From: Phyllobacterium sp. T1293
GTDB taxonomy: Bacteria; Pseudomonadota; Alphaproteobacteria; Rhizobiales; Rhizobiaceae
Reading direction: 5' to 3'
Length of the DNA: 64,000 nt
Assembly: GCF_020731415.2 (NCBI RefSeq)
Contig: NZ_CP088275.1
Span: 310,001-374,000 of the forward strand
The translations under genes and the position numbers were made by a program. Shown here in pieces: positions 1-8,369 of this stretch. The stretch's first letter is position 1. The number at the start of each line of letters is the position of its first letter. The notes beneath the pieces are model-generated. The model was not told where the DNA came from, searched no databases, and saw only the letters and a list, made by a program, of their open reading frames with translations.

Positions 1-1
1 T

Positions 2-661
2 GGCGAGATTTTTCTCAACCCGGAATGGCGTAGCGCTCTTTTCGCCTCTGTTCTGCTTGCCACCACTTCGGCGGCTTTGGCCGTGCTGATCGCGCTACCG
101 CTTTCATGGTTTCTCTGGCGGCGGATTGCGCCATGGGCCAACATCTTTCAGGTCCTTGGCATCGCGCCGTTCACGCTGCCACCCGTCATCACCGCGCTTG
201 GCCTTTTGACGTTCTGGGCCACCACAGGTTTCTACGGCCAGCCATGGACCGCCGTCATCGGCCATGCGATCTTCTTCGTCACCTTGCCGCTCGTTACCTT
301 GTCGCTTGGCTTTTCCGCTATTGATCGCTCTTTCGTTGAAGCCGCCGCGACGATGGGCGCCAATGACCGCACCATTTTTCGCACGGTGATCCTGCCATTA
401 ATCCTGCCCTATCTGGTGTCGGGCTATGCCTTTGCTTTCGTGCTGTCGCTCAACGAATATATCGTTGCCTACATGACCGTGGGCTTCACGCTGGAAACCT
501 TGCCTATCAAGATTTTCAATGCACTGCGTTATGGCTACACGCCGACCATGGCGTCGGTCACAATCCTCTTTGTCGCGACTGCGGCGGTGATTTTCTCGCT
601 GGTTGCCAAATTCGGCGATCTGCCAAAGCTTCTCGGCGCCATGGCCACGGATGACAAATGA
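2..661 (+). CDS. ABC transporter permease, spermidine/putrescine (PotC) type, 5' truncated by window edge
   Basis: Inner-membrane permease subunit of an ABC importer; family members carry polyamines or related amines. The frame is open to the left edge, so the N-terminus is missing and the TTG at 77 is not the true start. Several hydrophobic helices are visible. The cytoplasmic EAA loop, which contacts the ATPase, is clear: EAAATMGA, then about nine residues, then ILPLILP. The stop overlaps the next gene's ATG by four bases (ATGA), so it is co-transcribed with an amidase and a flavoprotein oxidase. That context suggests uptake of an amine or amide that is then degraded. The exact substrate cannot be read from the permease. 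Confidence 0.88.
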   Translation, partial: GEIFLNPEWRSALFASVLLATTSAALAVLIALPLSWFLWRRIAPWANIFQVLGIAPFTLPPVITALGLLTFWATTGFYGQPWTAVIGHAIFFVTLPLVTLSLGFSAIDRSFVEAAATMGANDRTIFRTVILPLILPYLVSGYAFAFVLSLNEYIVAYMTVGFTLETLPIKIFNALRYGYTPTMASVTILFVATAAVIFSLVAKFGDLPKLLGAMATDDK

Positions 662-1437
662 TGCGCATTGCAGCACTTCAGATGCAGGCGGTTTGCGGTG
701 ATGTCGGCGCAAATCTTGCGCGTATAGAACAAGCCGCCATGGATGCAGCAAAAGCCGGTGCCGACCTTCTGGTCGTGCCGGAGCTTGCTCTGACAGGCTA
801 TGGTGCTGGCGAGGCAATCACCGCATTGGCTGAACCTGCAAATGGCAGTCAGATCAGCCAGTTACAGGCAATATCCAAAGCAAATGCCATAGCGATCATC
901 GCTGGCTTTGCCGAGCGTGATGGCGATAGTGTTTATAACAGTGCAGCCTATGTCTGCGGCGATGCGCAACCCGTAATTTACCGCAAATCGCATCTCTATG
1001 GCGATTATGAGCGGGCCCTGTTCACCCCGGAAAAACCAGCAAGCTGCATCATCCAGATAGCCGGGTTAAAGCTCGGGATACTCATCTGCTACGATGTGGA
1101 ATTTCCTGAGAATGTGCGTCGCCTTGCACAGGCTGGTGCCCAGATGGTCATTGTGCCAACAGCTCTTCCTGCGGGCCCATCCGGCAAATTCATCGCTGGC
1201 CATATGATTCAGGTGCGCGCCTTCGAGAACCAGATATTCGTCGCCTATGTCAATCATGCTGGTGATGACGGACGCTTTAGTTTTGCCGGTCTGTCACGCA
1301 TTGCGGCACCTGATGGCAGCCTGATTGCGGCCTCTACCGATACGAGGGAACAGCTGCTGTTTGCCGATATAAACAGGCACATGTTTGCCGCTTCCATCGA
1401 AAATAATCCCTATCTGAAAGACCTCGCACTGCAATGA
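658..1437 (+). CDS. Carbon-nitrogen hydrolase (nitrilase superfamily amidase)
   Basis: Cytosolic amidase or nitrilase-fold hydrolase of 259 residues, a usual length for the family. The Glu-Lys-Cys triad is visible: E42 in VPELALTGY, K110 in YRKSHLYGDYE and C144 in LICYDVEFPE. The start overlaps the upstream permease stop (ATGA), and a second ATG follows at once at 661. The end overlaps the next gene by the same four bases. Between an amine-type permease and a DAO-type oxidase, it probably deamidates or hydrolyses an imported nitrogen compound. The YDVEFPE motif after the Cys resembles the N-carbamoylputrescine/omega-amidase side of the family, but the substrate is unproven. Confidence 0.88.
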   Translation: MMRIAALQMQAVCGDVGANLARIEQAAMDAAKAGADLLVVPELALTGYGAGEAITALAEPANGSQISQLQAISKANAIAIIAGFAERDGDSVYNSAAYVCGDAQPVIYRKSHLYGDYERALFTPEKPASCIIQIAGLKLGILICYDVEFPENVRRLAQAGAQMVIVPTALPAGPSGKFIAGHMIQVRAFENQIFVAYVNHAGDDGRFSFAGLSRIAAPDGSLIAASTDTREQLLFADINRHMFAASIENNPYLKDLALQ

Positions 1438-2558
1438 CCGACATAATTGATACCGACGTTCTCATAATCGGCGCTGGCATTGCCGGTGTTGGAGCCGCCG
1501 CCGAGTTGGCCAGTACCCACAAGGTCGTCATTCTCGAACGGGAGAGCCAGCCAGCCTATCATTCGACAGGACGCTCCGCTGCGATATTCCTGCCCAATTA
1601 CGGCAATGATGTTATTCGTGCGCTCAATCGCGCCAGCGCGCCAATGTTCATGCAGCGCGATACAAAGCTATTTCCTGAACCGCTGCTAACGCTACGCGGT
1701 TCTCTAACTATTGCCGATGATACCGGCATCGAACATTGCGAAGACCTGCTCAAGAACGGTGTCAACGTCGAGGAAATCAGTGCCGATCGCGCCGTTGAAA
1801 TGGTTCCGATTCTTAATCGCGATTACATCAAAGCAGCCTGCTATCAGGCTGAGGCACAGGACATCGATGTGAACGCCCTGCACCAGGGTTGGCTGCGCAA
1901 GGCCACAGGCCTCGGTGTAGACCTTCGCACAAATGCGGAGGTTATCCGCGCCACACGTTCGAACGGCTTCTGGCTCGTCGAAACGGCTGATCAGATATTC
2001 CGCGCTCAAACTGTTATCAATGCTGCGGGTGCCTGGGCTGATGTCATAGCGGGTATTTTCGGCGGCAAGCCGCTTGGCCTTACGCCGTTGCGCCGCTCAA
2101 TCGCAGTTCTTCCAGCACCTGAAGGCTATGACACCCGAGGCTGGCCGCTTGTCGATGACGCCAATGAAGCATGGTATCTCAAGCCCGACGGCGGGAGGCT
2201 GTTCGTCTCGCCTTGTGATGAAACTCCGGTTGAACCGCACGACGCCTATGTCGATGACATGATATTGGCTGAGGGTCTCTATCGCTATGAACAGGCGGTG
2301 ACGGTGCCTGTAAATCGCGTCGAGCGCAGCTGGGCTGGCCTTCGCACCTTCGCGCCTGATCGTACCCCCGTTGCGGGCTTTGACGCTGAACTTGACGGGT
2401 TCTTCTGGCTAGCCGGACAGGGCGGCTATGGTATCCAGACGGCGCCGGCCCTCTCGCAATTCACGGCAATGCTTATCCGCCAAGAATCGCTGCCGGATGC
2501 ACTGGCACAAATCGCCCCGCGCCTTTCTGCTGCCCGTTTTCAGCCGAGCAATGGGTAG
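1434..2558 (+). CDS. FAD-dependent oxidoreductase, DAO (glycine/D-amino-acid oxidase) family
   Basis: Flavoprotein of 374 residues that probably oxidises an amine or imino/amino acid. The N-terminal Rossmann motif GAGIAG (about residues 13-18) binds FAD and is followed by an acidic residue ending the second strand (ILERE). A second FAD/substrate segment near the C-terminus (WLAGQGGYGIQTAPA) is typical of DAO proteins. It is third in the operon, overlapping the amidase by ATGA. Its 3' end overlaps the convergent LysR gene by 19 bases. Permease, amidase and oxidase together suggest import and oxidative breakdown of an amine or opine-like compound. Confidence 0.87.
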   Translation: MTDIIDTDVLIIGAGIAGVGAAAELASTHKVVILERESQPAYHSTGRSAAIFLPNYGNDVIRALNRASAPMFMQRDTKLFPEPLLTLRGSLTIADDTGIEHCEDLLKNGVNVEEISADRAVEMVPILNRDYIKAACYQAEAQDIDVNALHQGWLRKATGLGVDLRTNAEVIRATRSNGFWLVETADQIFRAQTVINAAGAWADVIAGIFGGKPLGLTPLRRSIAVLPAPEGYDTRGWPLVDDANEAWYLKPDGGRLFVSPCDETPVEPHDAYVDDMILAEGLYRYEQAVTVPVNRVERSWAGLRTFAPDRTPVAGFDAELDGFFWLAGQGGYGIQTAPALSQFTAMLIRQESLPDALAQIAPRLSAARFQPSNG

Positions 2559-3451
2559 CCCCCGAAGATGTCCGTCTGGCTGCCCACTTCCGACCTGATG
2601 AAATCGCTGAGCACGCGGATGCGCGGCGTATTGACGATATCCTCATGGCAGATCAGCCAGTAATCGCGATTGAGATGCATCTCCTTTGCCAAAACGGGCA
2701 CCAGCTCCGGGTAATTGCAGGCGATGAAATAGGGCAGGATACAAAGGCCGAAACCGGAACGTGCCGCGCTCAATTGGGCAAAGATACTTGAGCTTTGATA
2801 GGCAGGCCGCAGGCCCGGCAGAATCTCGCGCATATAATCGAGCCCCGGCGTGAAAATCATATCCTCAATGTAACCAATGAACCGGTGGCCAGAGAGATCC
2901 GACCGCTGCCGGATTGCCGGATGTTTCGCCAGATAGCTCTTTGCGCCATAGATGAACAGGCGATACGGCATCAGCTTTTCCTGATGGTAGGGGCCAGTGC
3001 GTGTCGCATTCAATGTTATCGATAAATCAGCCTCGCGGCGCGAAAGCGAAACAATCTGCTGGATCGTCACCATCTCCACGGAAAGGCTGGGATAGGCCTG
3101 CGCCATGCGCGGCAGCCGATCCGCCAGAAAGAAATTGGCAATGCCCTCGAGAATGCTGAGACGCACAACACCGCTCAGCGAAATCGTGCCGCCGGATGCC
3201 TCATTCTGAAAGCGTTCCGCTTCACGCTCCATGATTTCAGCGGATTCAATCAGCTTTTCACCCAGCGCCGTGAGGATATATCCACGCGGATTGCGCTCGA
3301 ACAGACGCGCCGAAAGTGCCTCCTCCAGCCGGTCAATCCGGCGGGAAACGGTGACATGATTGGTGCGCAGACGGCGGGCGGCTGTCGTAAGCTGGCCAGT
3401 GCGCGCCACGGCCAGAAAATACTGAAGATCGTCCCACGTATATTGCCGCAC
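2540..3451 (-). CDS. LysR-family transcriptional regulator
   Basis: 303 residues with the standard LysR layout: an N-terminal winged helix-turn-helix (residues about 5-64, with AARRLRTNHVTVSRRIDRLE as the recognition region) and a C-terminal effector-binding domain. It is divergent from the Liv-type transporter operon that starts at 3757 and convergent with the upstream amine-oxidation operon. LysR proteins usually control the divergent neighbour, so the transporter plus GMC oxidoreductase are the likely targets. The first residues MRQYTWDDLQYFLAV differ a little from the usual MDLRQLRYFVAV opening and resemble LysR members with looser start contexts. Confidence 0.88.
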   Translation of the reverse strand: MRQYTWDDLQYFLAVARTGQLTTAARRLRTNHVTVSRRIDRLEEALSARLFERNPRGYILTALGEKLIESAEIMEREAERFQNEASGGTISLSGVVRLSILEGIANFFLADRLPRMAQAYPSLSVEMVTIQQIVSLSRREADLSITLNATRTGPYHQEKLMPYRLFIYGAKSYLAKHPAIRQRSDLSGHRFIGYIEDMIFTPGLDYMREILPGLRPAYQSSSIFAQLSAARSGFGLCILPYFIACNYPELVPVLAKEMHLNRDYWLICHEDIVNTPRIRVLSDFIRSEVGSQTDIFGGYPLLG

Positions 3452-3473
3452 GGCCTACCTTAATGTACATTTT

Positions 3474-3514
3474 TGTACTTATTCTGTTCGAAAATAGGTG
3501 TTTGTGTACTTATT
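3474..3514. promoter_or_regulatory. Direct repeats TGTACTTATT, candidate LysR operator/promoter region
   Basis: In the 305-base gap between the LysR gene and the binding-protein gene, TGTACTTATT occurs twice, at 3474-3483 and 3505-3514, 31 bases apart (about three helical turns). A TGTACA palindrome lies at 3464-3469. Divergent LysR promoters commonly carry paired sites on one DNA face, so this is the natural operator candidate. I saw nothing else clear in the rest of the gap (3515-3740). Confidence 0.4.
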
Positions 3515-3756
3515 TGTCAATGCTACAGTTTTTTTAACAGAGTGGTTGCCCGTCAGAAGAAACGGGACAATCATAGGGGCAAGAATTATCCGGCAGAGAG
3601 AATGGCTGACCGGATTGAGGGAGGGAGAACCGAACCGGTTGCGCGCAGACATATCTGCGTCATGTCTCCGGGTCATTTTCAATCGAGACGATCAAGCCCG
3701 CGACGGTCCATCATACGATGATCCTGTGAGCGGCATTTCTTTGGGAGGAGAACAGA

Positions 3757-4962
3757 ATGAAATTATTGGCAATAGCAACCGCAGCCCTTATGGCGGCAAC
3801 CGTCTTGCCAGCGGCAAGCGCGGAGATTTCCGACGGCAAGGTCAAGATCGGCATCCTGAACGATCAGTCCGGCGTCTATGCGGATTTCGGTGGCAAGTGG
3901 TCCTATGAAGCGGCAAAGATGGCTGCCGAGGATTTTGGCGGCAAGGTGCTGGATGCACCGATCGAGATCATCACGGCTGACCATCAGAACAAGCCTGATA
4001 TTGCCTCCAACATCGCCCGCCAATGGTATGATACCGAACAGGTCGACTCGATCATGGAGTTGACCACATCATCCGTTGCGCTTGCCGTGCAGGGTATCTC
4101 CAAGGAAAAGAAGAAGATCGATCTTGTAACCGGTGCGGCGACTGCTGAACTGACCGGCAAGCAGTGCTCACCCTATGGCTTCCATTGGGCTTATGACACT
4201 CATGCTCTGGCAGTTGGTACCGGCGGCGCGCTCGTCAAGCAGGGCGGCGATACATGGTTTTTCCTGACCGCCGATTATGCCTTTGGCTATTCATTGGAAG
4301 AGCAGACAAGCAAATATGTCACCTCCAAGGGCGGTAAGATTGTTGGCTCCGTGCGCCATCCGCTTGCAAACAGCGACTATTCCTCGTTCCTGCTACAGGC
4401 ACAGTCATCGGGCGCGAAGGTTATCGGCCTTGCCAATGCCGGTCTTGATACGGCCAATGCCATCAAGCAGGCAGCCGAATTCGGTATCGTATCCGGTGGC
4501 CAGCGTCTGGCAGCCCTGCTCTTCACGCTTGCCGAAGTACATGGTCTTGGTCTTGAAGCAGCTCAGGGATTGACGCTGACGGAAAGCTTCTACTGGGATC
4601 GCGATGACCAGTCGCGCGAGTTCGGACGCAAGTTCTTCAAGCGCACCGGCCGCATGCCAAACATGATTCAGGCCGCCACTTATTCCGGCGTCATGCAATA
4701 TCTGAAGGCTATCCAGAAAGCTGGAACCGACGATACGGTAAAGGTCGCCGCAGCAATGCATGAAATGCCCGTTGACGACGTCTTCGGACGGGGTGCCAAG
4801 GTTGGTGCCAATGGCCGCCTGATCAGCGATGTCTATCTGATGGAAGTCAAGAAGCCCTCGGAAAGCAAGGAGCCATGGGATTATTATAAGGTTCTTGCGA
4901 CGGTTCCCGGTGATGAAGCTTACATGAAGCCAGCCGAAAGCGGCTGCGATCTGGCCAAGTAA
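3757..4962 (+). CDS. Branched-chain amino-acid/amide type ABC transporter substrate-binding protein
   Basis: Periplasmic binding protein of 401 residues. It has a clear Sec signal peptide ending ASA (cut after about residue 22), then the Peripla_BP_6 fold beginning KVKIGILNDQSGVYADFGG. A strong ribosome site, GGGAGGAG, precedes the ATG. It heads an operon of the binding protein, two ATPases, two permeases and a GMC oxidoreductase. Proteins of this subfamily bind branched-chain amino acids, amides, short-chain amino acids or aromatic compounds, so the Liv label gives the transporter class rather than the ligand. The attached GMC oxidoreductase hints at an alcohol-bearing substrate, which is inference. 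Confidence 0.92.
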   Translation: MKLLAIATAALMAATVLPAASAEISDGKVKIGILNDQSGVYADFGGKWSYEAAKMAAEDFGGKVLDAPIEIITADHQNKPDIASNIARQWYDTEQVDSIMELTTSSVALAVQGISKEKKKIDLVTGAATAELTGKQCSPYGFHWAYDTHALAVGTGGALVKQGGDTWFFLTADYAFGYSLEEQTSKYVTSKGGKIVGSVRHPLANSDYSSFLLQAQSSGAKVIGLANAGLDTANAIKQAAEFGIVSGGQRLAALLFTLAEVHGLGLEAAQGLTLTESFYWDRDDQSREFGRKFFKRTGRMPNMIQAATYSGVMQYLKAIQKAGTDDTVKVAAAMHEMPVDDVFGRGAKVGANGRLISDVYLMEVKKPSESKEPWDYYKVLATVPGDEAYMKPAESGCDLAK

Positions 4963-4967
4963 TCCGT

Positions 4968-5789
4968 ATGACGGCTTCGCTAACAGGCACGGCTTTCGGG
5001 GGAGGACAGACCTCTCCCGGCAACGCCGACAACGCTGCGTCCCGGGTGGTTCTCTCCGCCCGTGGCCTGCGACGGGACTTTGGCGGCTTTATTGCCGTCA
5101 ACAATGTGGATCTGGATGTTCATCATGCCAAAGTGCATGCGCTGATCGGCCCGAACGGGGCGGGAAAGACCACTGTATTCAATCTGTTGACTAAATTTCT
5201 GCAACCATCGAGCGGGACAATCACCCTGCTTGATCACGATATCACCAGAACCGACCCGGCCAAGGTTGCCCGGATGGGGCTGGTGCGCTCGTTCCAGATT
5301 TCTGCGGTTTTCCCGCATCTGACAGTCCTCGACAATGTGCGCGTTGCCCTGCAGCGCCCCGGTGGATTGTCCACCCAATTCTGGCTGCCAACCAGTGCGC
5401 TCAACCGTCTGAATGACCGCGCCATGGAGCTGATCAGCGCTGTGGGACTGCAGGACGCACGCAACAAACTTGCCGCCGACCTGTCTTATGGCCGCAAACG
5501 CGTATTGGAAATTGCAACCACGCTGGCGCTCGATCCCAAGGTGCTGCTGCTGGATGAACCCATGGCCGGTATGGGCCATGAGGACGTACACATCGTTTCC
5601 GACATTATCCGCGAAGTTGCCCGCGACAGGGCTATCCTCATGGTGGAACACAATCTGAAGGTCGTTGCAGACCTTTGCGACAAGGTCACCGTTTTGCAGC
5701 GCGGCGAAATCCTCATCTCCGGCGACTACCAGACTGTCAGCCAGGATGAACGGGTGCGTGTCGCCTATATGGGGACCGAACATGAGTGA
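4968..5789 (+). CDS. livG: ABC transporter ATP-binding protein, LivG type
   Basis: Cytoplasmic ATPase of 273 residues. The Walker A motif GPNGAGKTT, a signature in the form LSYGRKR (the usual variant in LivG proteins) and the Walker B motif LLLDEPMAG are all present. The first 25 or so residues before the conserved start of the domain are not conserved, so an internal start is possible. It begins six bases after the binding-protein stop. Its stop overlaps the next ATPase gene (ATG at 5782). The livG symbol reflects subfamily only. Confidence 0.9.
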   Translation: MTASLTGTAFGGGQTSPGNADNAASRVVLSARGLRRDFGGFIAVNNVDLDVHHAKVHALIGPNGAGKTTVFNLLTKFLQPSSGTITLLDHDITRTDPAKVARMGLVRSFQISAVFPHLTVLDNVRVALQRPGGLSTQFWLPTSALNRLNDRAMELISAVGLQDARNKLAADLSYGRKRVLEIATTLALDPKVLLLDEPMAGMGHEDVHIVSDIIREVARDRAILMVEHNLKVVADLCDKVTVLQRGEILISGDYQTVSQDERVRVAYMGTEHE

Positions 5790-6492
5790 CACCAAACCTC
5801 TCCTCGCCGTTCGCGATCTCCACGCATGGTACGGCGAAGGCCACGCACTACATGGCATCAATCTTGATATTCACGAGGGCGAAACCGTCACGCTTCTTGG
5901 CCGCAACGGTGTGGGCAAAACCACGACCCTGCGTTCCATCATGGGCATCATTCGAAAACGTACCGGTAGCATCACGTTTAACAGCAAAGACATGATGCGC
6001 GTGCCATTGCACCGTACGGCCCATGCGGGCATCGGTTTTGTGCCGGAAGAACGCGGCATCTTCGCAACGCTGTCCGTCGACGAAAATCTCAACCTGCCCC
6101 CTATTGTTGCCAAGGGTGGCATGTCCATCGCCGAGATTTACGACCTGTTCCCCAATCTGAAAGAGCGGCGCAACAGTCCGGGTACAAAACTTTCCGGCGG
6201 TGAACAGCAGATGCTGGCGATTGCCCGCATCCTGCGCACCGGCGTCAAGCTGTTGCTGCTTGACGAGCCGACTGAAGGTCTTGCGCCTGTTATCGTTCAG
6301 CGCATCGGCGAAGTGCTTGTCACCCTGAAACAACGCGGCATGACAATCCTGCTTGTCGAGCAGAATTTCCGATTCGCCAGCAAGGTTGCAGACCGGTTCT
6401 ATGTGGTAGACCACGGCAAGATCATCGATAATTTCCACGTCCGGGAACTGCCGGACCGCATGACCATGCTCAATGAAGCGCTGGGAGTCTGA
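5782..6492 (+). CDS. livF: ABC transporter ATP-binding protein, LivF type
   Basis: Second ATPase of the importer, 236 residues from the ATG at 5782. The open frame extends upstream inside livG, but the conserved protein begins MSDTKPLLAVRDLHAWYGEGHALHG in this frame at 5782, as in other LivF proteins, and the eight-base overlap with livG is normal for such operons. The Walker A motif GRNGVGKTT, signature LSGGEQQMLAIAR and Walker B motif LLLLDEPTEGLAP are intact. LivF and LivG form the heterodimeric motor driving the two permeases. Confidence 0.92.
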   Translation: MSDTKPLLAVRDLHAWYGEGHALHGINLDIHEGETVTLLGRNGVGKTTTLRSIMGIIRKRTGSITFNSKDMMRVPLHRTAHAGIGFVPEERGIFATLSVDENLNLPPIVAKGGMSIAEIYDLFPNLKERRNSPGTKLSGGEQQMLAIARILRTGVKLLLLDEPTEGLAPVIVQRIGEVLVTLKQRGMTILLVEQNFRFASKVADRFYVVDHGKIIDNFHVRELPDRMTMLNEALGV

Positions 6493-6495
6493 TCC

Positions 6496-7383
6496 ATGAC
6501 AATGATCTTCGGCGTTCCGCTACAGGCCTTTCTCGGACAATTGCTCATCGGTCTGATCAACGGCTCCTTCTATGCCATGCTCAGCCTTGGGCTTGCGATC
6601 ATCTTCGGTCTGTTGCGCGTGATCAATTTCGCCCATGGCGCCCAGTACATGCTGGGGGCCTTCATCGGTTATCTTCTGCTGGCACAACTGGGTATCGGCT
6701 ATTGGCCTGCCCTGCTCCTCGCACCGATTGTGGTCGGCGTTGCCGGCGCAATCGTCGAGCGCGTGGCACTTTCGCGCCTCTATAATCTCGATCATCTCTA
6801 TGGCCTGCTCTTCACCTTCGGCCTTGCGCTCGTGATTGAAGGCACGTTCCGCTATTACTACGGCGCAGCGGGTCAACCCTATGCGGTGCCATCAGCGCTC
6901 GCCGGTGGTTACAATCTCGGCTTCATGTTCCTGCCGAAATATCGTGCCTGGGTGGTGATTGCATCCCTTGCCGTCTGCATCGGCACATGGCTGCTGATCG
7001 AAAAGACACGGCTGGGCTCGTACCTGCGCGCTGCCACGGAAAATCCAACCCTCGTGCGGGCTTTTGGCATCAACGTGCCACTGCTTCTGACCTTTACCTA
7101 TGGTCTGGGCGCAGGCCTTGCCGGTCTCGCCGGTATTATGGCAGCACCGATCTATCAGGTGAGCCCATTGATGGGGTCGAACCTCATCATCGTCGTGTTC
7201 GCTGTCGTCGTGGTGGGTGGCATGGGCTCCATTCTTGGAGCCATCGTCACCGGCTATATGCTCGGTATTTTCGAAGGTTTGACCAAGGTGTTCTACCCGG
7301 AAGCCTCGAATATCGTGATCTTCGTCATCATGGCGATTGTTCTGCTTGTCCGTCCGGCAGGCCTGTTCGGCAAGGAGGTCTGA
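6496..7383 (+). CDS. livH: Branched-chain amino-acid type ABC transporter permease, LivH type
   Basis: Inner-membrane permease of 295 residues with about eight hydrophobic segments. The family opening is recognisable (LLIGLINGSFYAMLSLGLAIIFG, then RVINFAHG), and the conserved GMGS-GAI stretch near residues 240-252 matches the ATPase contact region of LivH proteins. It starts three bases after livF and ends one base before the ATG of livM, so translation is probably coupled through the whole set. Confidence 0.92.
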   Translation: MTMIFGVPLQAFLGQLLIGLINGSFYAMLSLGLAIIFGLLRVINFAHGAQYMLGAFIGYLLLAQLGIGYWPALLLAPIVVGVAGAIVERVALSRLYNLDHLYGLLFTFGLALVIEGTFRYYYGAAGQPYAVPSALAGGYNLGFMFLPKYRAWVVIASLAVCIGTWLLIEKTRLGSYLRAATENPTLVRAFGINVPLLLTFTYGLGAGLAGLAGIMAAPIYQVSPLMGSNLIIVVFAVVVVGGMGSILGAIVTGYMLGIFEGLTKVFYPEASNIVIFVIMAIVLLVRPAGLFGKEV

Positions 7384-7384
7384 T

Positions 7385-8368
7385 ATGACCGATACAACAG
7401 TTTCTTCCGTTCAGAAAAGCAAGTTCTTCACTGTTGAAATGGTGCTGATCCTCATCGGCGTTGCATTGCTTATTCTCGCACCATTCCACTTCTACCCGGT
7501 CTTCCTGATGAAGGTGTTGTGCTTTGCGCTTTTTGCCTGCGCCTTCAATTTGCTGCTTGGCTATACGGGTATTCTCTCCTTTGGCCACGCCGCCTTTTTT
7601 GGCGGAGCCGCCTATTTTACCGCCCATTCGGTCAAGGAATGGGGCTTCCCGCCTGAGCTTGGCATCCTGCTCGGTGTCTTCGGCGCTAGTATTCTGGGCC
7701 TCATCATCGGTTTCTTTGCCATTCGGCGTCAGGGTATTTACTCTACGATGATCACGCTTGCCCTCTCGCAGATGTTCTTTTTCTTCTGCCTGCAGGCATC
7801 CTTCACCAAGGGCGAGGATGGCATTCAGGGCGTGCCGCGCGGCAAGCTTCTTGGCTTCATCGATCTTAATGATCCGCTCAATATGTATTTCTTTGTGCTC
7901 GCCGTGTTTCTGATCGGCATCTTTATCATCTGGCGCATCATCAATTCGCCATTCGGCATGATCCTGAAATCCGTTCGGGAAAATGAGAACCGCGCCATAT
8001 CGCTGGGTTATTCGGTTGCCCGCTACAAGCTTGCAGCCTTCGTCATGTCCGCCGCCCTTACAGGTCTGGCGGGCGGGCTGAAAGCCATCGTCTTTCAGTT
8101 CGCGACATTGACCGACGTCAGCTGGCAGATGTCCGGTGAAGTCGTTCTGATGACCCTGCTTGGTGGCATTGGCACGCTGGTTGGTCCGATCGTCGGTGCA
8201 GGATTTGTCTCCGCACTGGAAAACTATCTCGCCACTTCGGAATTTCCGGTCACCGTCATCACAGGCATCATCTTCATGGTCTGCGTGCTTGTGTTCCGGC
8301 GCGGCGTCATCGGTGAACTCTACGCTTCACGCCTTGGCAAGAAACTCGAGAGCAGCTCCGGGCACTAA
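7385..8368 (+). CDS. livM: Branched-chain amino-acid type ABC transporter permease, LivM type
   Basis: Second permease, 327 residues from the ATG at 7385, chosen because it directly follows the livH stop with an AAGGAGG site in the end of livH. The frame stays open upstream, but that part lies within livH. LivM features are visible: LCFALFACAFNLLLGYTGILSFGHAAFFG in the first third and the conserved RENENRAISLGYSV loop followed by LAGGLKA. It pairs with LivH to form the membrane channel. Confidence 0.92.
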   Translation: MTDTTVSSVQKSKFFTVEMVLILIGVALLILAPFHFYPVFLMKVLCFALFACAFNLLLGYTGILSFGHAAFFGGAAYFTAHSVKEWGFPPELGILLGVFGASILGLIIGFFAIRRQGIYSTMITLALSQMFFFFCLQASFTKGEDGIQGVPRGKLLGFIDLNDPLNMYFFVLAVFLIGIFIIWRIINSPFGMILKSVRENENRAISLGYSVARYKLAAFVMSAALTGLAGGLKAIVFQFATLTDVSWQMSGEVVLMTLLGGIGTLVGPIVGAGFVSALENYLATSEFPVTVITGIIFMVCVLVFRRGVIGELYASRLGKKLESSSGH

Positions 8369-8369
8369 C

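Noticed and set aside
4980..5861. Minus-strand open frame of 293 codons
   Set aside because: It lies opposite the intact livG gene with Walker motifs; its sequence is low in hydrophobic structure and matches no family, so it is an antisense shadow.
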